Shown here: one piece after another, positions 1-12,485 of the stretch
How the letters are laid out: each line of letters opens with the position of its first letter
Position numbering within the stretch: position 1 is the stretch's first letter
Origin: Cryptomeria japonica
Lineage: Eukaryota > Streptophyta > Pinopsida > Cupressales > Cupressaceae
NCBI RefSeq assembly: GCF_030272615.1
Contig: NC_081411.1
Location: 161,408,089-161,472,088, forward strand
Direction of reading: 5' to 3'
DNA length: 64,000 bases
Position numbers and translations under genes: made by a program
Notes under the pieces: model-generated
Told to the model about the DNA's origin: nothing
The model's input: only the letters and a program-made list of their open reading frames with translations
Database searches by the model: none

Positions 1-46
1 ACTCATCATCATTTTCACTCAACTTCAACAAAAGCTTGTAAACAAA

Positions 47-1570
47 ATGGCTGAAACCCGATCACAGTCAAGGCAACGAGAAATAGAAATTGAAGAAGAA
101 GAAGAGGAAAATCTCAATGAATTTCAAGAAGCACTTGGAGGAAATGTAAATGATGAAAAACCAAGTACTCCCACTCCTACAACAATAGAAAGGGCTTAGC
201 ATAACCCTCTCTTTAACAGACTTTTTGACAAAATACTCAGGAGCAATGCGGATGCTCACTTTTTAAAGCTCACTCAAGAAGGAGTAAAACTCCCCTCTGA
301 CTTTGATCTTGCCCAATTAAGACAAGCATCGGAATGAAAAAGTCACCATGAAGAGGAAAGAGGTAGAGATCCCATCAGATATAACATTCCTCGAGGTAAC
401 CCACCACCTCCTCCTCCAAATGAAATGGAGATGTTGTAGCAACAAGTCGATAATCTCACCCAACAACTTCATAGTGGTGTCAAAACTAACCAATTCTCAC
501 TAAATGACATTTGTCCCTATCCTTTTGATAGGAATCTTTATATGCCACCCTTTCCACGAGGATTCGAAACACCCAAATTCAAAAAATATAGAGGAAAGGG
601 AGATCCTCGCGATCATGTCAAAGAATTTCATTCCGCTTGTCTCAAAGTGGCATATGAAGACACATACCTAATGTGCCTTTTTCCCCAAAGCTTGGGAGGA
701 ACAACCACATCATGGTTTTCCCAACTATCAGGTGGCATTAGAACATTTGAGGAACTCATCCTGAAATTCCTAGCTCATTACTCTCATAACATTGAACGCG
801 AGATCACCATGGCTGATCTGTGCAACACTAAACAAAAACTAGGTGAACTATTCTCAATATTCCTGCAACGATGGTGTCAAATGTCTAGCAGATGTTCTCT
901 TCAGTTACCTAAATGAGAACTAGTGGAAATATTCATTTCCAACTTAAATGAAGAAATGGAATTTCACCTGGATGTCAAAGACATAGACTCTTTTAATGAT
1001 ATGATCACCAAGGGTTTGAAATGTGAATGGGCCCTCATCAAGAAAGGACTTATCAAAATCTATAATGAACCAAAGGATAGTCCTCACCCATGCTTCAATA
1101 GTGATAAACCAAGCTTCTGGAACAAAAACAAGAATATTGTCAACGATGGGGTTGTGGATGCCAGGACTATAAAAAGTGCAGAACCTGTGGTTCGGTTTGC
1201 AGGACAGAATCCTCCACCTTAGAATAACATAAATGTTCCTTCCAATCAAGGTTGCATCACATCTCATGATGAACCTAGACCTTGTCAGCAAAAACAAAAA
1301 TGAACATACACTCCCTTAGGGGAACCCATTGAAATAGTACATTGCGACAACTCATTTCTCAAAATTTGGTCACTTTACCTAAAAAATCAAACTATGAGCC
1401 TCAGGTCAAACCTGCATGGTGGCAAGATATTGAACACTATGATTTCCACCAAGGGAGAGGACACATGACAAGTAATTGTCACTGATTGAAAGATCTTATT
1501 CAGGATCTTATTGACCGAGGTGAAATTGAAGTCGAAGGACATGACCCAAAACAACAAACAATGATCATCT
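47..1570 (+). pseudogene. gag: C1 gag polyprotein, broken
   Basis: The start is the ATG at 47, which lines up with the gag ATG of C2. The N-terminus has a run of glutamates, then a proline-rich stretch, then the Retrotrans_gag capsid core (PPFPRGFETPKFKKY at about 548-592, then FHSACLKVAYEDTYL and TTTSWFSQL). A zinc-knuckle-like motif near 1440-1490 reads YDFHQGRGHMTSNCH; the first cysteine is replaced by tyrosine, as in C2. Stops fall near 197, 335, 437, 914 and 1220; several match sense codons of C2 (for example CAG to TAG). Gag would package the element RNA into cytoplasmic particles. This copy cannot make a full protein. Confidence 0.9.
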
Positions 1571-1640
1571 GATGTTCAAAAATCCACTTCCATCACCAGA
1601 TCAAAGGGGTCCTTCCACTTCCAGGTGAGGCACTGATACC

Positions 1641-2575
1641 ATGGATTATACGCAGGCTGCATATAATTACACTATAAATCACCTGTATGATGCTAGTGAA
1701 CAAGTTGCAACTATAACCATCAAAAATCCCAACTCCAATTGCAATGTTGTTACACATCGCGATAAGGTTACCATAAAGGCAGCTCCACAAGGCACCACCT
1801 CCATCCCAAAGCAGTGCAATCTTGTGGAACAATTAGACAAAACACCTACGCTTATATCCATTTTAGAGCTATTGCGCCTATCGCCATCTCATAAAACAAT
1901 CTTGGATCAAGCACTCCAAGAGGCGTCAGTTCCTGCAAACCTGAATACAGACCAATTTCAAGCCATGGTTGGAAGTCTAAAGTCATCACCTTGTCTCACT
2001 TTTTCCAAAAGTGACAACGCTTCCTTCCAGCAACCTCATAACGCTTCGCTACACATTGAAGGCTTTATCAACCAGCATAGGATCAAGCGAGTCTTGATCG
2101 ATAATGGAGAAAGCCTAAATATTTGTACCCTACAATTGGTCACAGCATTGGGATATGCCATAGAATTAGTGGATCCTCGCAAGAAGATCACAATCAAAGC
2201 CTATGACGATGCGGAGCATTCATCCAAAGGAGAGGTGGTACTACCAATCCGAGTGGGCCCTGTGGTAAAACACATAATTTGTTAGGTTCTAGACCTTCCT
2301 CTGCCATACAATCTATTGTTAGGAAGACCTTGGATACATGCCATGCAAGCCGTTCCATCTACCTACCATCAATGTATCAAGTTCCCACATAACAGTGTAA
2401 AGATCATGATCCTGGGCGATGCAAATCCCTTTGCATATTGCCATAATATCAACCATCAACTAGAGATTACCATTCCTAATAATAGAGAAGCCATTTCTTC
2501 CACATCATATATAAGTCCCGCCTCTCTTGCCAGTTCGAACACCACTATACCAAAGCAAGAAAAGCTTAAAATGAA
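1641..2575 (+). pseudogene. pro: C1 retropepsin-like aspartic protease, broken
   Basis: The motif VLIDNGESLNICTL near 2090-2135 marks the active site; this clade has D-N-G where D-T/S-G is classical. The C-terminal flap landmark [17 protein letters not shown] lies at 2319-2370. A TAG at 2283 interrupts the domain, and its frame differs from gag upstream and RT downstream, so at least two frameshifts have accumulated. The same landmarks occur on the minus strand in C2 (28715-29645), and the LG-PW motif recurs in F (52441-52510). The protease would cleave the Gag-Pol precursor during particle maturation. Confidence 0.85.
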
Positions 2576-2579
2576 AATA

Positions 2580-4045
2580 GCAGAGGAAGCTCCTGGGGAA
2601 TACAACTTGAGTCAACTCTTTTGTGTGGGACAAATACCCACTTCACCTAGAACACATGGTAAACCACAACAATTACTCCAACAACCACTAATCACACCAA
2701 CATGTGCTTTAACGCCTTTTATCCTTGGAAAGAGTCAAGAAGAAGAAACCCAAGATGAGGACTTAGCGGAATGGATCTATAAAGATCCCATCACCACTGA
2801 TATACCACAAGTTAAGCTTCCTATAGATCAGTATGGAAAAGGTCTCCTCATTATGCAAAGAATGGGGTATGATGGTCAGAGTGCTTTGGGATATTGCAAA
2901 CAAGGACGACATGAACCTCTACTGCCAGAATTAAAGCCCAAAGGTAATATAGGCCTAGGCTTTGAAAAAGAGATCTTTCCTAAACTCAAATTCAAAGGAA
3001 AACCCAGCAAACCATTATGTCAGCCTCCTACAAAAAGGACACCTTTCGTTATCAAAGCAGCATCAAACACCATCACAATTGCCCCACCGAGGCTCAAAAT
3101 CCCAACACCACCATCTATAATGCCAATCATCCCACCAATCAAACCAGTAATCCCATCTGCAACAACCATCACATCAATAGTACCATTAGCAGCAACAACT
3201 ATATTAGAACCCACAGCAACATCTATGGCACTAGCAATACCAACAGAAGCAACTGAGTCAACACTACCGATATTCCCCGTATTGGATTCCTTAATCCCCA
3301 TCGACCTTCCTACAACACTGATCACTACAAAGGTACATCAACCAATCACACCTACAGTATTTAACTCAAAGGACATCCCAGTATGGAATTGTAATCGGAT
3401 GCTGGAAAGTGACTCAGAGACTGACTCACATGAGTGGGAATTTGATTCTGTACAGCTTAACACTTCAAATGAGGAAGACAAATCACTACCTCCGCCATGA
3501 AAAGACATCCCTGTTTACGGAGAAGCACAAATAAAGACCACTTGGGTTCTTGAACTGGAAATGCCTTCCACAGACCCTACATCTCATCCTATGCCTAATT
3601 CTGACAGGGAGAGTACCATTAACAACCTTCACCACAACGTCTTAACCCTCTTTGATACATCTAACACACTTAACCTAATCGATAAAGTAATGCCCATTAT
3701 TCACCCTGAACTCATCGAATGGAATCAACCAAATCCCCCATGTCTTGACTTCTTCCAAAATGATGAGGCCATCAATGACTTTTTGGAATTAGGGATAACC
3801 TACAAAGCGAGGATCACAAAGCTGGATTCGCCATAGAAATAAATAGCGCAGGATACTTCGGGGTGGATGCCAAACCTTTCAGCTGCAAAAATATAACGAT
3901 AAAACATGGATCTTCCAGTGAAAACCACACTGTGGCACTGTTTGATCCAACAAAAGTAAAAAGAAAGAGCATATCCAATGGTGAAAACCTCTCTGAGGTG
4001 CTTGAGGATGAAGGGTTTGACATTCTCCCTGCTAGTACACAATAG
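2580..4045 (+). pseudogene. C1 protease-RT linker with G-patch domain
   Basis: After protease an acidic and then proline/threonine-rich linker runs to the RT. At about 2830-2925 it contains [19 protein letters not shown] followed by KQGRHEPL, a good match to the G-patch pattern (glycines around an aromatic, then a K-x-x-G turn). C2 has the same domain at 28345-28450 with one stop and a damaged KQG-HEP. The rest (3017-3500) is low complexity, rich in I, P, T and A. Stops lie at 3498 and 3834. G-patch domains usually bind RNA or activate DEAH helicases; betaretroviruses carry one at the end of protease. Its role here is inferred only. Confidence 0.7.
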
Positions 4046-4054
4046 GAATGATCA

Positions 4055-5215
4055 ATGATTCTCATCAAGGAAACCAAAGAATACAATGTGGGGACTCCCA
4101 AAAATCCTCACCTCATACATCTGGCATCTCTTCGCACTCTAGAAGGACAACCTAAATTTATAGAGTTCTTTCAAAAGCGTCAGATCAAGTTTGCATGGTC
4201 ATATGCAGACATGCCTAGGCTTGATCCTGATTTAGTCATGCATCACCTCACCGTAGTAGAAGGAGCCAAACCTGTCAAGCAGAAGCTTCGTAAGATGCAT
4301 CCTCAAATTACAGTGCTAGTCAAAACAGAACTCAAGAAACTCCTAGATGTTGATTTCATTAGACCAATTGATTATGCAGAATGGATCTCCAACATTGTAC
4401 CTATCGGAAAACCAAAAGGGGGCATCTGCATTTGTACTGACTTCAGATATCTGAATAAGGCATGTCCTAAGGATGACTTCCCCCTACCAAATATCAACAT
4501 CATAGTGGATTTGATAGAGGGACATGCCATGCTTTCCCTCATGGATGGCTTCTCAGGATACAATCAGATAAAGATCACACCAGAAGATCAACATAAAATA
4601 GCCTTCACATGTCCATGGGGCACATATTGCTGGAATGTAATGTCTTTCAATCTCAAAAATGCAGGGGCGACCTATCAACGAGCCATGACCACCATCTTCC
4701 ATGACATGATGCATACTATGATGGAAGATTATGTTGATGGCTTACTCGCAAAATCACTCACCAGAGAAGGGCATCTCAACATATTAGATAAAATCTTTGA
4801 TAGACTAGAACAATACCATGTTCGACTCAACCCAAAGAAATGTGTCTTTGGAGTAACCTCTGGGAAGCTTCTAGGAAAAGCAATCATGGACATGCCACCA
4901 CCAAAGAATATCAGTCAGCTAAGGACATTACAAGGGTGGCTTCAATCCATCCGAAGATTCATTGCACAATTGGCTAATAAGTGTCACCCATTCACACACC
5001 TGCTACACAAAAACATCCGCTTTCAATGGGATGCTAGATGCCAGCAAGCATTCCAGATGCTTAAAGACTATCTCATGAATACACCATTGTTTATCCCACC
5101 AGATCCAAGTACACCGTTATTACTCTATATCTTGGCAACAAGTACAACATTGGGTGTACTACTGGCACAACATAATGTAGAAGGGAAAGAGTGTATTGTT
5201 TACTACATTTCTTGA
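4055..5215 (+). pseudogene. C1 reverse transcriptase, catalytically changed
   Basis: This is the longest clean stretch of C1 pol (386 codons). It shows the Ty3-type RT motifs in order: EWISNIVPIGKPKGGICICTDFRYLN, FPLPNI, LSLMDGFSGYNQI, then EDYVDG at the catalytic box, followed by the thumb/connection. C2 has YVDD at that place, so C1 lost the second catalytic aspartate. C1 also lacks 15 codons present in C2 (the YIFSSKGIEVDPAKV segment) right after GKLLG near 4876, an in-frame loss. The domain would copy element RNA into DNA. This copy is inferred to be inactive despite its length. Confidence 0.92.
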
Positions 5216-5940
5216 ACACTTGTTGGCTATGAACTCAATTACACACCTATTGAGAAAGCTTGCCTAGAAGTAATCTTAGCAGCCACTAAATTGAGGCACT
5301 ATCTATTAACATACAAGGTACAACTCATTGCAAAGATTGATCCACTCAAGTATTTACTCAACAAAGTAGCATTAACAGGCCGCTTGGCCAAATGGGTTAT
5401 GATTCTAAGTGAATTTGACATCAAGTACGTGGATTGTAAAGCTATCAAAGGACACGTTATTGCAGATCAGTTGGTCGATGCACCGCTCATAGGCAATCAT
5501 CCTCTCATTTCAAATCTTCTAGACAAAGAGATATTCATGATCACAACAACACAACCATGGAAACTATACTTTGATGGTTCATACACTAGGCATGGCTCGA
5601 GGGTAGGCATTCTGTTTATCACACCTCAAGGTGATAGCATCCCAAAGTCTTATAGGCTCACATTTCCATGCACCAACAACATAGCAGAGTATGAGGCCTT
5701 GATCACAAGACTCAGGCTAGCTATACAATAGAAATTACAAGAAATACAAGTATATGGCGACTCACAACTGGTCATTCGACAAGCAACAGATGAATATCAG
5801 ACCAAGGATGATAAACTCATGCCATATAAGCAAATGGTGGACAATATAAAGGCATCATTTACTACAATTACCTTTGAGAAGATACCAAGAGATCAAAATC
5901 GAGCTGCTGACGCCATGGCTACCATCGCATCTCTCCTAGA
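5216..5940 (+). pseudogene. C1 tandem RNase H domains (gypsy type plus second type)
   Basis: Two RNase H-like parts follow RT. The first (about 5080-5500) has the usual gypsy layout, with TLVGYELNYTPIEKACL and LRHYLLTYKVQL, but a stop (TGA at 5213) cuts it from RT and it lacks a clear catalytic set. The second (about 5555-5930) starts LYFDGSYTRHGS, continues NNIAEYEALI and GDSQLVIRQ, and ends RDQNRAADAMA, keeping the D, E, D residues of an active RNase H. A TAG at 5729 breaks it. A degenerate first RNase H plus an acquired second one is the known arrangement of Tat-lineage elements. Confidence 0.85.
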
Positions 5941-5959
5941 TCTTCCACAGAATTCAACA

Positions 5960-7309
5960 TGCTACAAGTTGTTGGTAGAACAACTTTTGATCCCCGCTTA
6001 TGATATCCCCAAATCCAAAATGATATATTGCCTTGTTGGCTATGAATCCCCATGGTATGGTGAATTCTACACCTATCTCCGCAATCACACCCTTCCTCCC
6101 AACCAATCGAATAACCAAGGTAAAACATTCATTCGCCAAACTGCTCGATATACCATTATTGCTGAAACCCTATACCAACGCAGTCTTGATGGTACTCTCC
6201 TTCGATGTCTAGAACATGATGAGATAATAAAGGCCTTGGAAGAGGTACATGAAGGAATTTGTGGGACTCACTCAAGTGGTCCGTCACTAGCCAAGAAACT
6301 CCTGCGCAATGGATACTATTGGCCATCTATGGAAAAAGATTCTTACTACTTTGTCAGAAAATGCAAGAAATGTCAAGTTAATGGAGACTTGATACATGCA
6401 CCAGCATAAGAATTGCAACCAATCACGACACCATGGCCTTTTTGTCAATGGGGCCTTGACCTTGTGGGTAAAATCCATCCATCTTCATCCAATGGCCACA
6501 AATTCATTATTACCGCAATCAAATATTTCACAAAGTGGATCGAAGTTGTTCCACTTACCCAAGTTACCGGCAAGCAGATCACCTCATTCATCCTCAATTA
6601 CATCATCTGTCGATATGGTGTACCCATGTCCATCATCACAGATAACGGTCTTCCTTTCAAAAATCAGGATGTCCATGAACTCTGTGAGAAATTTCACATC
6701 CAACACCACTTTTCCACTCCCTATTACCCACAAGGCAATGGTCAGGCCGAAGCATCGAATAAAAACATATTGATGATCCTAAAGAAGATAATCAATGATG
6801 TCTGTCGCGATTGGCACGTTCAACTGAATCCAGCACTATGGGCATATCAAACTAGCATTCGAACCCCTATAGGCACAACTCCTTATTCATTGGTCTATGG
6901 TGTAGAAGCTATCTTACCTATTGAGGTCGAGATACCATCTCTACGGGTTTCCTTGCATAATATCATTGATGACGAAGCTTATAGAGTATCCCATCTTCAG
7001 GACTTAGAGTTACTTGATGAGAAGCGACAAGCTGCATACAACCATCTCAAAGCTTATCAGCAGTGCATGAGCAGAAGCTACAATCACCGAGTTAGACCTC
7101 GTACATTTGAGGTAGGTGATCTTGTTCTTCGAGAAAATCCTCATAACCAACCAAACAAAGAACATCAAGGAAATTTTGAATCAAATTGGTTGGGTCCATA
7201 TGTTATCACTACTATATTTGGGTCTGGGGCATATCAATTGGCTACATCAGAAGGAGAACTACTCACAGATCCAATCAACAGTATCCACCTGAAAAGGTTT
7301 TATACATGA
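5960..7309 (+). pseudogene. C1 integrase
   Basis: The zinc-binding N-terminal part (HEGICGTHSSG to CKKCQ, about 6247-6375) is followed by the DDE core. D is in WGLDLVGKI, the second D in SIITDNGLPF, and E in GQAEASNKN. The C-terminal part runs RTFEVGDLVL to NWLGPYVITTIFGSGAYQL and ends HLKRFYT at 7309. One TAA at 6407 interrupts it where C2 has CAG. No chromodomain is seen, as expected for Tat. Integrase would join the cDNA to the host chromosome. C2 carries its own copy with a different stop. Confidence 0.92.
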
Positions 7310-7719
7310 GCTCCACAGAGCATCAGGCTCCCTTACATACTGGCAAAAATACCAAAAACATCTAGATAAATGACCTGAAGAAAACACACAAATGACAAAA
7401 GAATAAAAAAAAAATCATGCATCTAAACAGTGAACAAACACTCTGGTGGCACCTTGGGTAAGTGCAATGGTGAAAACCTGGCAAACAGGCGCCACTCGTA
7501 AAGACTATGGCTCCATTATCTTTCAAGCTTGTTGTGGTCACATTCATACGTACACACATCCATCCATCCAAACCATGGCTTGTTATTTGATCTGTAATCA
7601 AAGAAAGTACTTCATGCATCTTGCATCCCGCTTTTTAATAGTCATGTCTAACTTGGGGGCAATGCCCTTAAATCTAGTTGATGGAAGTGGATTCTACATT
7701 ACTAGTGATTCATTGGGTA

Positions 7720-7880
7720 AAAACATTCAAAAATGTCTCACAAAATCCAAAAACATTCAAAAATGTCTCACAAAATCCAAAAACATTCAAAACTATCTCA
7801 GAAAATCCAAAAACATTCAAAAATGTCTCACAAAATCCAAAAACATTCAAAAATGTCTCAAAAACAATCCAAAAACATTC
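7720..7880 (+). repeat. 30-bp tandem repeat in the C1 3' region, about five units
   Basis: The unit AAAACATTCAAAAATGTCTC plus ACAAAATCCA repeats about five times with small changes; the third unit has AACTATCTCAGAAA. All three forward frames stay open, which makes several spurious ORFs. Tandem repeats between integrase and 3' LTR are known for Tat/Ogre elements and can seed satellites. The unit spacing has no unique spacers, so it is not a CRISPR. Confidence 0.9.
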
Positions 7881-8159
7881 AAAACAATACAAAATCCACA
7901 AACAACGGAGAACATCAAAAATCACACAAAAACATGGCAACACCTTGTACATACTCATCCATGTAGATACCAAGCAAACATTGAACAAAATACTCGCACA
8001 AATGATCACTTATCAAAATTGACCAAAACAATCAACATCAATAATCAAATTGTCTTCAAAAAGGATGCATCCTTCCTTACCAAAAACAAAGACAAAAATG
8101 ACATTTTCTTTGACAAGAAAATTATTTTAAGCTATCAAATACTTGGTTGATTTGTGTGT

Positions 8160-9885
8160 AATTCATTCGTTTATCTGTATCAGGATCTTTCAGCATTATT
8201 TTGTATCATCTGTGCATTATTTCCAATGAAGTACTGGGGCATGTACTAATGGTGTCTACGTGGGAAGTTCACCAAGCTACGTGATCTTATGAAAAATGCA
8301 GTCATAGATCATTACGGCTTGCTGACTACAGTGTATACCTCGACCATATGAGCATGAACCATTACCAAGGATCCATATTCTTTATTCTTTATGTATATAC
8401 TATTTGTTTGCATGAACAATGCTCTTCCTTTGGTTCCTTCCTCCTCATCCAATTTGGATAAAGGTTTTATCTCTTATTACGGTATGCACTTATCTCAGGA
8501 TATGATCAAATCAAGATCAAGGAGGATGATCCAAGTCATGCATGATTGGAGATGATCCTTGTCTATTTCACAAGCAATACTCTGGTCGACTTGACCCTTA
8601 TATCAAGTTGTTTGTATTAAAAATCCATGTAAGAAATACTCAGGTCATCTTGAATCATTATGTCACGATGCTTGTATTTTCTTCCAACATTTTAAAGCTC
8701 AATGATGAAAATACGGCACTATGGATTGTCATTTCATCTCATCTATTTATATATTGCATTTCGTTGCATATCACCCATCCATTCACTCATTCATATGTAG
8801 GATTTATATGCAAATGTGACCATTAAGCTGGTCTTGGATACAATCACGACTAAGTACTTTGATACATCATCAATGCATCATGCAAAGTCTCAAAAACCTT
8901 GCACTCCCCATAGTCATATCATCATTACATTTAGTTGCATTTTTGCATTAAGTACATTCATGTCATTTTTAACTTAACATTGCATATAGTTCATTTTGAC
9001 ATTAGTCTTCATTAATCATTTGCATCATTGCATAATCATAAATAATTAGATTCATTCATGAGATCAAATTATCCTTGATTATATTAAGCCATTTACTATA
9101 CATTCATTTAGTATCAGTTATCCATTATCATTTTATCATCCTTTATTATCATTTATCATTGCATACATTCATTTATCTATTCATTAGTTAAAAGGTGCAT
9201 TCATTCATCCATTATTAAGTATCTTATTATGCTCATATTAGGATTCATTCACATTGCATTCATTATCCTTTTTTTAAATTGCATTAAGGTGTAGTTATTA
9301 AACCATAAAATTGTAGTACCATCACATTATCATTTTTACTTAAATCATATTAAGGCATTTAGAATCATAAAACCATTTGTTTCCAAACATTGGTCCATAC
9401 CATTTTATATATATCCATTATACATATGCATTCATTTCAACATTATCATATACACATTTATACTTTACATTTTGTTTATCCATATTACATTCATCTAAAA
9501 ACATCTAGATGCATATCCATAACTAACATCATTTATTCAAACATTGCATTAACATCGTTGCATAAATATCCCATCATTATATCAAAATAGGAAACACCAA
9601 AATCCTGTTCATCATATCATCATTATGCATACACCCTCATCATGACATTACATACATACAAACAATGCATCAAACAAATCATACATATATAAACCTGCAT
9701 TCATATGTCAGTATCCAACATCATAAATCATCATAAAAACATGCATATAAGAAACATCTCATCAAATGCATACATGTACACATATCCATCTAAGCAATAA
9801 CTCATCATCCTGCATAAACATACATACATATCAAATGCATATCATCAAAATAGGGGATCTCCTCATATATATCATCTCATATATC
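8160..9885 (+). other. C1 3' untranslated region, AT-rich, no gene
   Basis: Noncoding sequence of C1 between the tandem repeat and the antisense ORF. From about 8930 to 9850 it is dominated by degenerate CATTCATTTATC and CATATACAT words. I see no coding signal, RNA gene or clear hairpin. Confidence 0.6.
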
Positions 9886-9892
9886 AAAGTAC

Positions 9893-12035
9893 AATGAAGT
9901 CTACAAAATTGGCTACCAAGAGCCATCCAAGATACATACAATACATATATGCAAAAATGCTCTGTAAGATGCCACTCTGACTCGATGCTATACCACCATT
10001 GCCACCTGCTCCCCCACTGGTCCCCACACCATCTGATCTATCTCTCCATGGAGGCCCCATCAAACCCCCACTCACTCCTGCATCCCTTGATCTCTCCCTC
10101 CGTAGAGGACCCATCACACCCCCACTACTTTGCACCCTCTACGATCACTCTGATCTGGCCTGCCACATCTGTGAATAGCTAAGTGTTCACTGACTAGCTA
10201 GCACCACCTGCTCATATAACCCCCTCTAGTAGTCTATCTTAGCCTATGCTCACCACATCCCCCTCATCACCTCCCCCATAGGCCCCTATGCTCCTACTCC
10301 AACCAGGACTCTCTCTTGTAGCTCTGTTAGTCTCTACACCACACTATCCCTCTCCTACATCACTATAACCAGCTCTGACTCCCGTGAAAATAGTTGCACA
10401 TCTCTAGCTGCCACCTCCGCCTCCAAATCCTCTACCTGGGTCTGCAAATGTGCTATCATATGATCCCTAAGATCTCTGTGTCTCCCTCCCCGATATCCAT
10501 AACAGCCTCACCTCTACCACCCTCTCCAAGAGCTCTCTCCTCTCTATTCATTGGGATCTCCCTCTCCATACCTCTACAACCCAGTCTAACTCCCCCCTAT
10601 ATCAGTGATCCCTGTGATATCCGTAGTGGCAGTCCACCTCTCCCTCTCCGCTGAATCGGAATCCCCAACCCACCACCTCCTCCACCCCCTCCTCCACCAC
10701 CTCCTCCTCTATCTCCACCATCTCCTCTCCCTCCTTCACCTGCCCTCAGTCCTCAACCTCCTACCCTCCTCTGTCTCTGTCCCCTCTCATCCTCAAAATC
10801 AAGCACCTGCTATGCTAAATCGGATATCTGTAGAATCGGATGCATTGCCCAGTACTGCGTGTACTCATCTGATACCCCTGCATCCACGACCCTTGGTCAT
10901 ATGTCCCAAGGCCTCACCTGCAGCGTCTGAAACTCCACTAGTTCCTAGTCATATAGCAGGTCTGGCCCCCATGCATATCTCTCCCAAATCACCTGAGCAT
11001 ACTCCCTTGATCCACTAGGCAATCCGTACTGCCGTCCAAACTGCCTCATCACTCTCCCCGGTACCTATCTCTCTACATGGTATGATGTGCTCCCAATGAG
11101 GAATCAGGTTATGAACACATAGGGTAGTGCCTCCGCATCATCATCCCAGGGCTCGCACTCCAGGTATGGTCACCATATAACTGCATCTAGATCATGTAAT
11201 GCCTATTGCCACCACTCTAACTTCCCCAGGTGGGGCTGACTCATCATACCGCTATACATAAACATATACGGCTGATCCACTACGCAAAACCTAAAACTCA
11301 CTGGTTGAGTCACTGGTAGGTGCTCCCAAGCCCAAATATGAAGCAGCATCACTCCCACTGCTAAGGAACCCCTCCCACAATAAACTACCTCATGAAGCTC
11401 CTGATAAAGGTGTGCCAGCACGCATGGCCCCCAAACAAATTGGGTCCCCTCGGTAATCATCATCTTGATCACCTGCCCCCACCCCACGGCCAGACCATAT
11501 GATCGCCTGTCTGGACATAGAAGTCCTCCCACAATGCCTGATAGAACTGTTTGTAACGGCTCGTATAATGCAGCTATCTCCTCCCACGCAATGGAGCCAT
11601 CATCAATGAACACATCCTCATCGAAGAACCTCTGAACTGCTAGAGTCCCCCATGATCTATCATACATGACCAGCTCCCCCCAAATCGAAATACGCAAGAT
11701 CTGCCACACATCCTCCAAGGTCACTGTCATCTCCCCCTGTGCTAGATGAAAGCTGCACGTCTCGCTGTGCCACTGCTCTGCTAATTCCGTAATCAATCTG
11801 TGATTCATCTGAATTCACAGACATGTGCATCACATCATATAATCAAGTCATAGTAATACAATCGATCTCTGCCTTTTTCAACCAATCCTGCAACCCCTAT
11901 GTCGTTGGATGTCTCTCGCATAACTGCAACATGCCTAGATCCTCCTGCACATGGGCATCCATCAATCATCATCAGTTGTTTTATTTCAAACTTTCTTAAG
12001 TTTAAACCTAGACTATCAACAAATACTTTGATCAA
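9893..12035 (-). pseudogene. Antisense ORF with plant mobile domain, inside the C1 3' region
   Basis: Read on the minus strand from about 12035 to 9893. The clearest part is 11808-11203 (201 codons): LITELAEQWHSETCSFHL, then GEMTVTLEDVWQILRISIWGE, and further LLHIWAWEHLPV. This is the plant mobile domain (PMD), shared with MAIN-like host proteins and many transposons. Upstream remnants (GVAGLVEKGRDRLYYYDL) continue the same domain in another frame; downstream there is a segment reading RQFGRQYGLPSGS and a Glu/Val-rich tail. Stops and frameshifts break it. Antisense PMD ORFs between pol and 3' LTR are known in Tat elements; their job is unknown. Confidence 0.8.
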
Positions 12036-12217
12036 GTATCTTCGAGTCTCAATAGGTAAGCAATCATGGCAACCTAGACTTCACCAGGCATTTATCCTAA
12101 AAATGACCTAAGTCTCATCAGGCTGCTATGGTTCAAACAACTCCCACTTCACATCACCATCCATCCATCATTGGCATCAGGAGATTTTATTCACGCAAAC
12201 TGGGGCATCTATTTTAT

Positions 12218-12485
12218 CCTAACACAAAAGTGCTATTTTGCCCACAAAAGTGCTACTTACCTACAATAATGCTGAAATCCTAACAAAAGTGCTCAATCAG
12301 CTATCCAACAACGCTCAAATTGAAAAAGTGCTAGAACAACAACACAATAGTGCTTATCAATCAAATGTGCCTAAACTAGCCTACAATAGCGCTACAATTT
12401 TCAAAAGTGCTTAAATAGCACCTCAATAGCGCCATTGCGACACAGTAGCACTAGTTAATTGGACAATAGCGCCAAAACATAGTTT
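12218..12485 (+). repeat. Dispersed AATAGCGCTA / AAAAGTGCTA array
   Basis: About a dozen copies of a 9-10 bp word (ACAAAAGTGCTA, AATAGCGCTA, AGTAGCACTA), spaced roughly 15-30 bp apart, lie just upstream of the C1 3' LTR. A related array sits near the C2 5' LTR at 33672-33935. The core AGCGCT is self-complementary. It reads the same way on the plus strand in both places although C1 and C2 are in opposite orientations. Confidence 0.7.

Noticed and set aside
944-1297. Antisense ORFs over gag (also 29975-30256, 30590-30913, 31002-31193)
   Set aside because: Shadows of gag coding on the other strand; not matched between C1 and C2 as proteins.
7720-7880. Possible CRISPR array
   Set aside because: Units are contiguous without unique spacers, and the setting is a plant retrotransposon.
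7446-8150. 234-codon ORF after C1 integrase
   Set aside because: Runs through the 30-bp tandem repeat, which is open in several frames; no domain.
10394-11018. Plus-strand Pro/Ser/Leu ORFs
   Set aside because: Complement of the antisense PMD ORF tail, which explains the pyrimidine-rich composition better.
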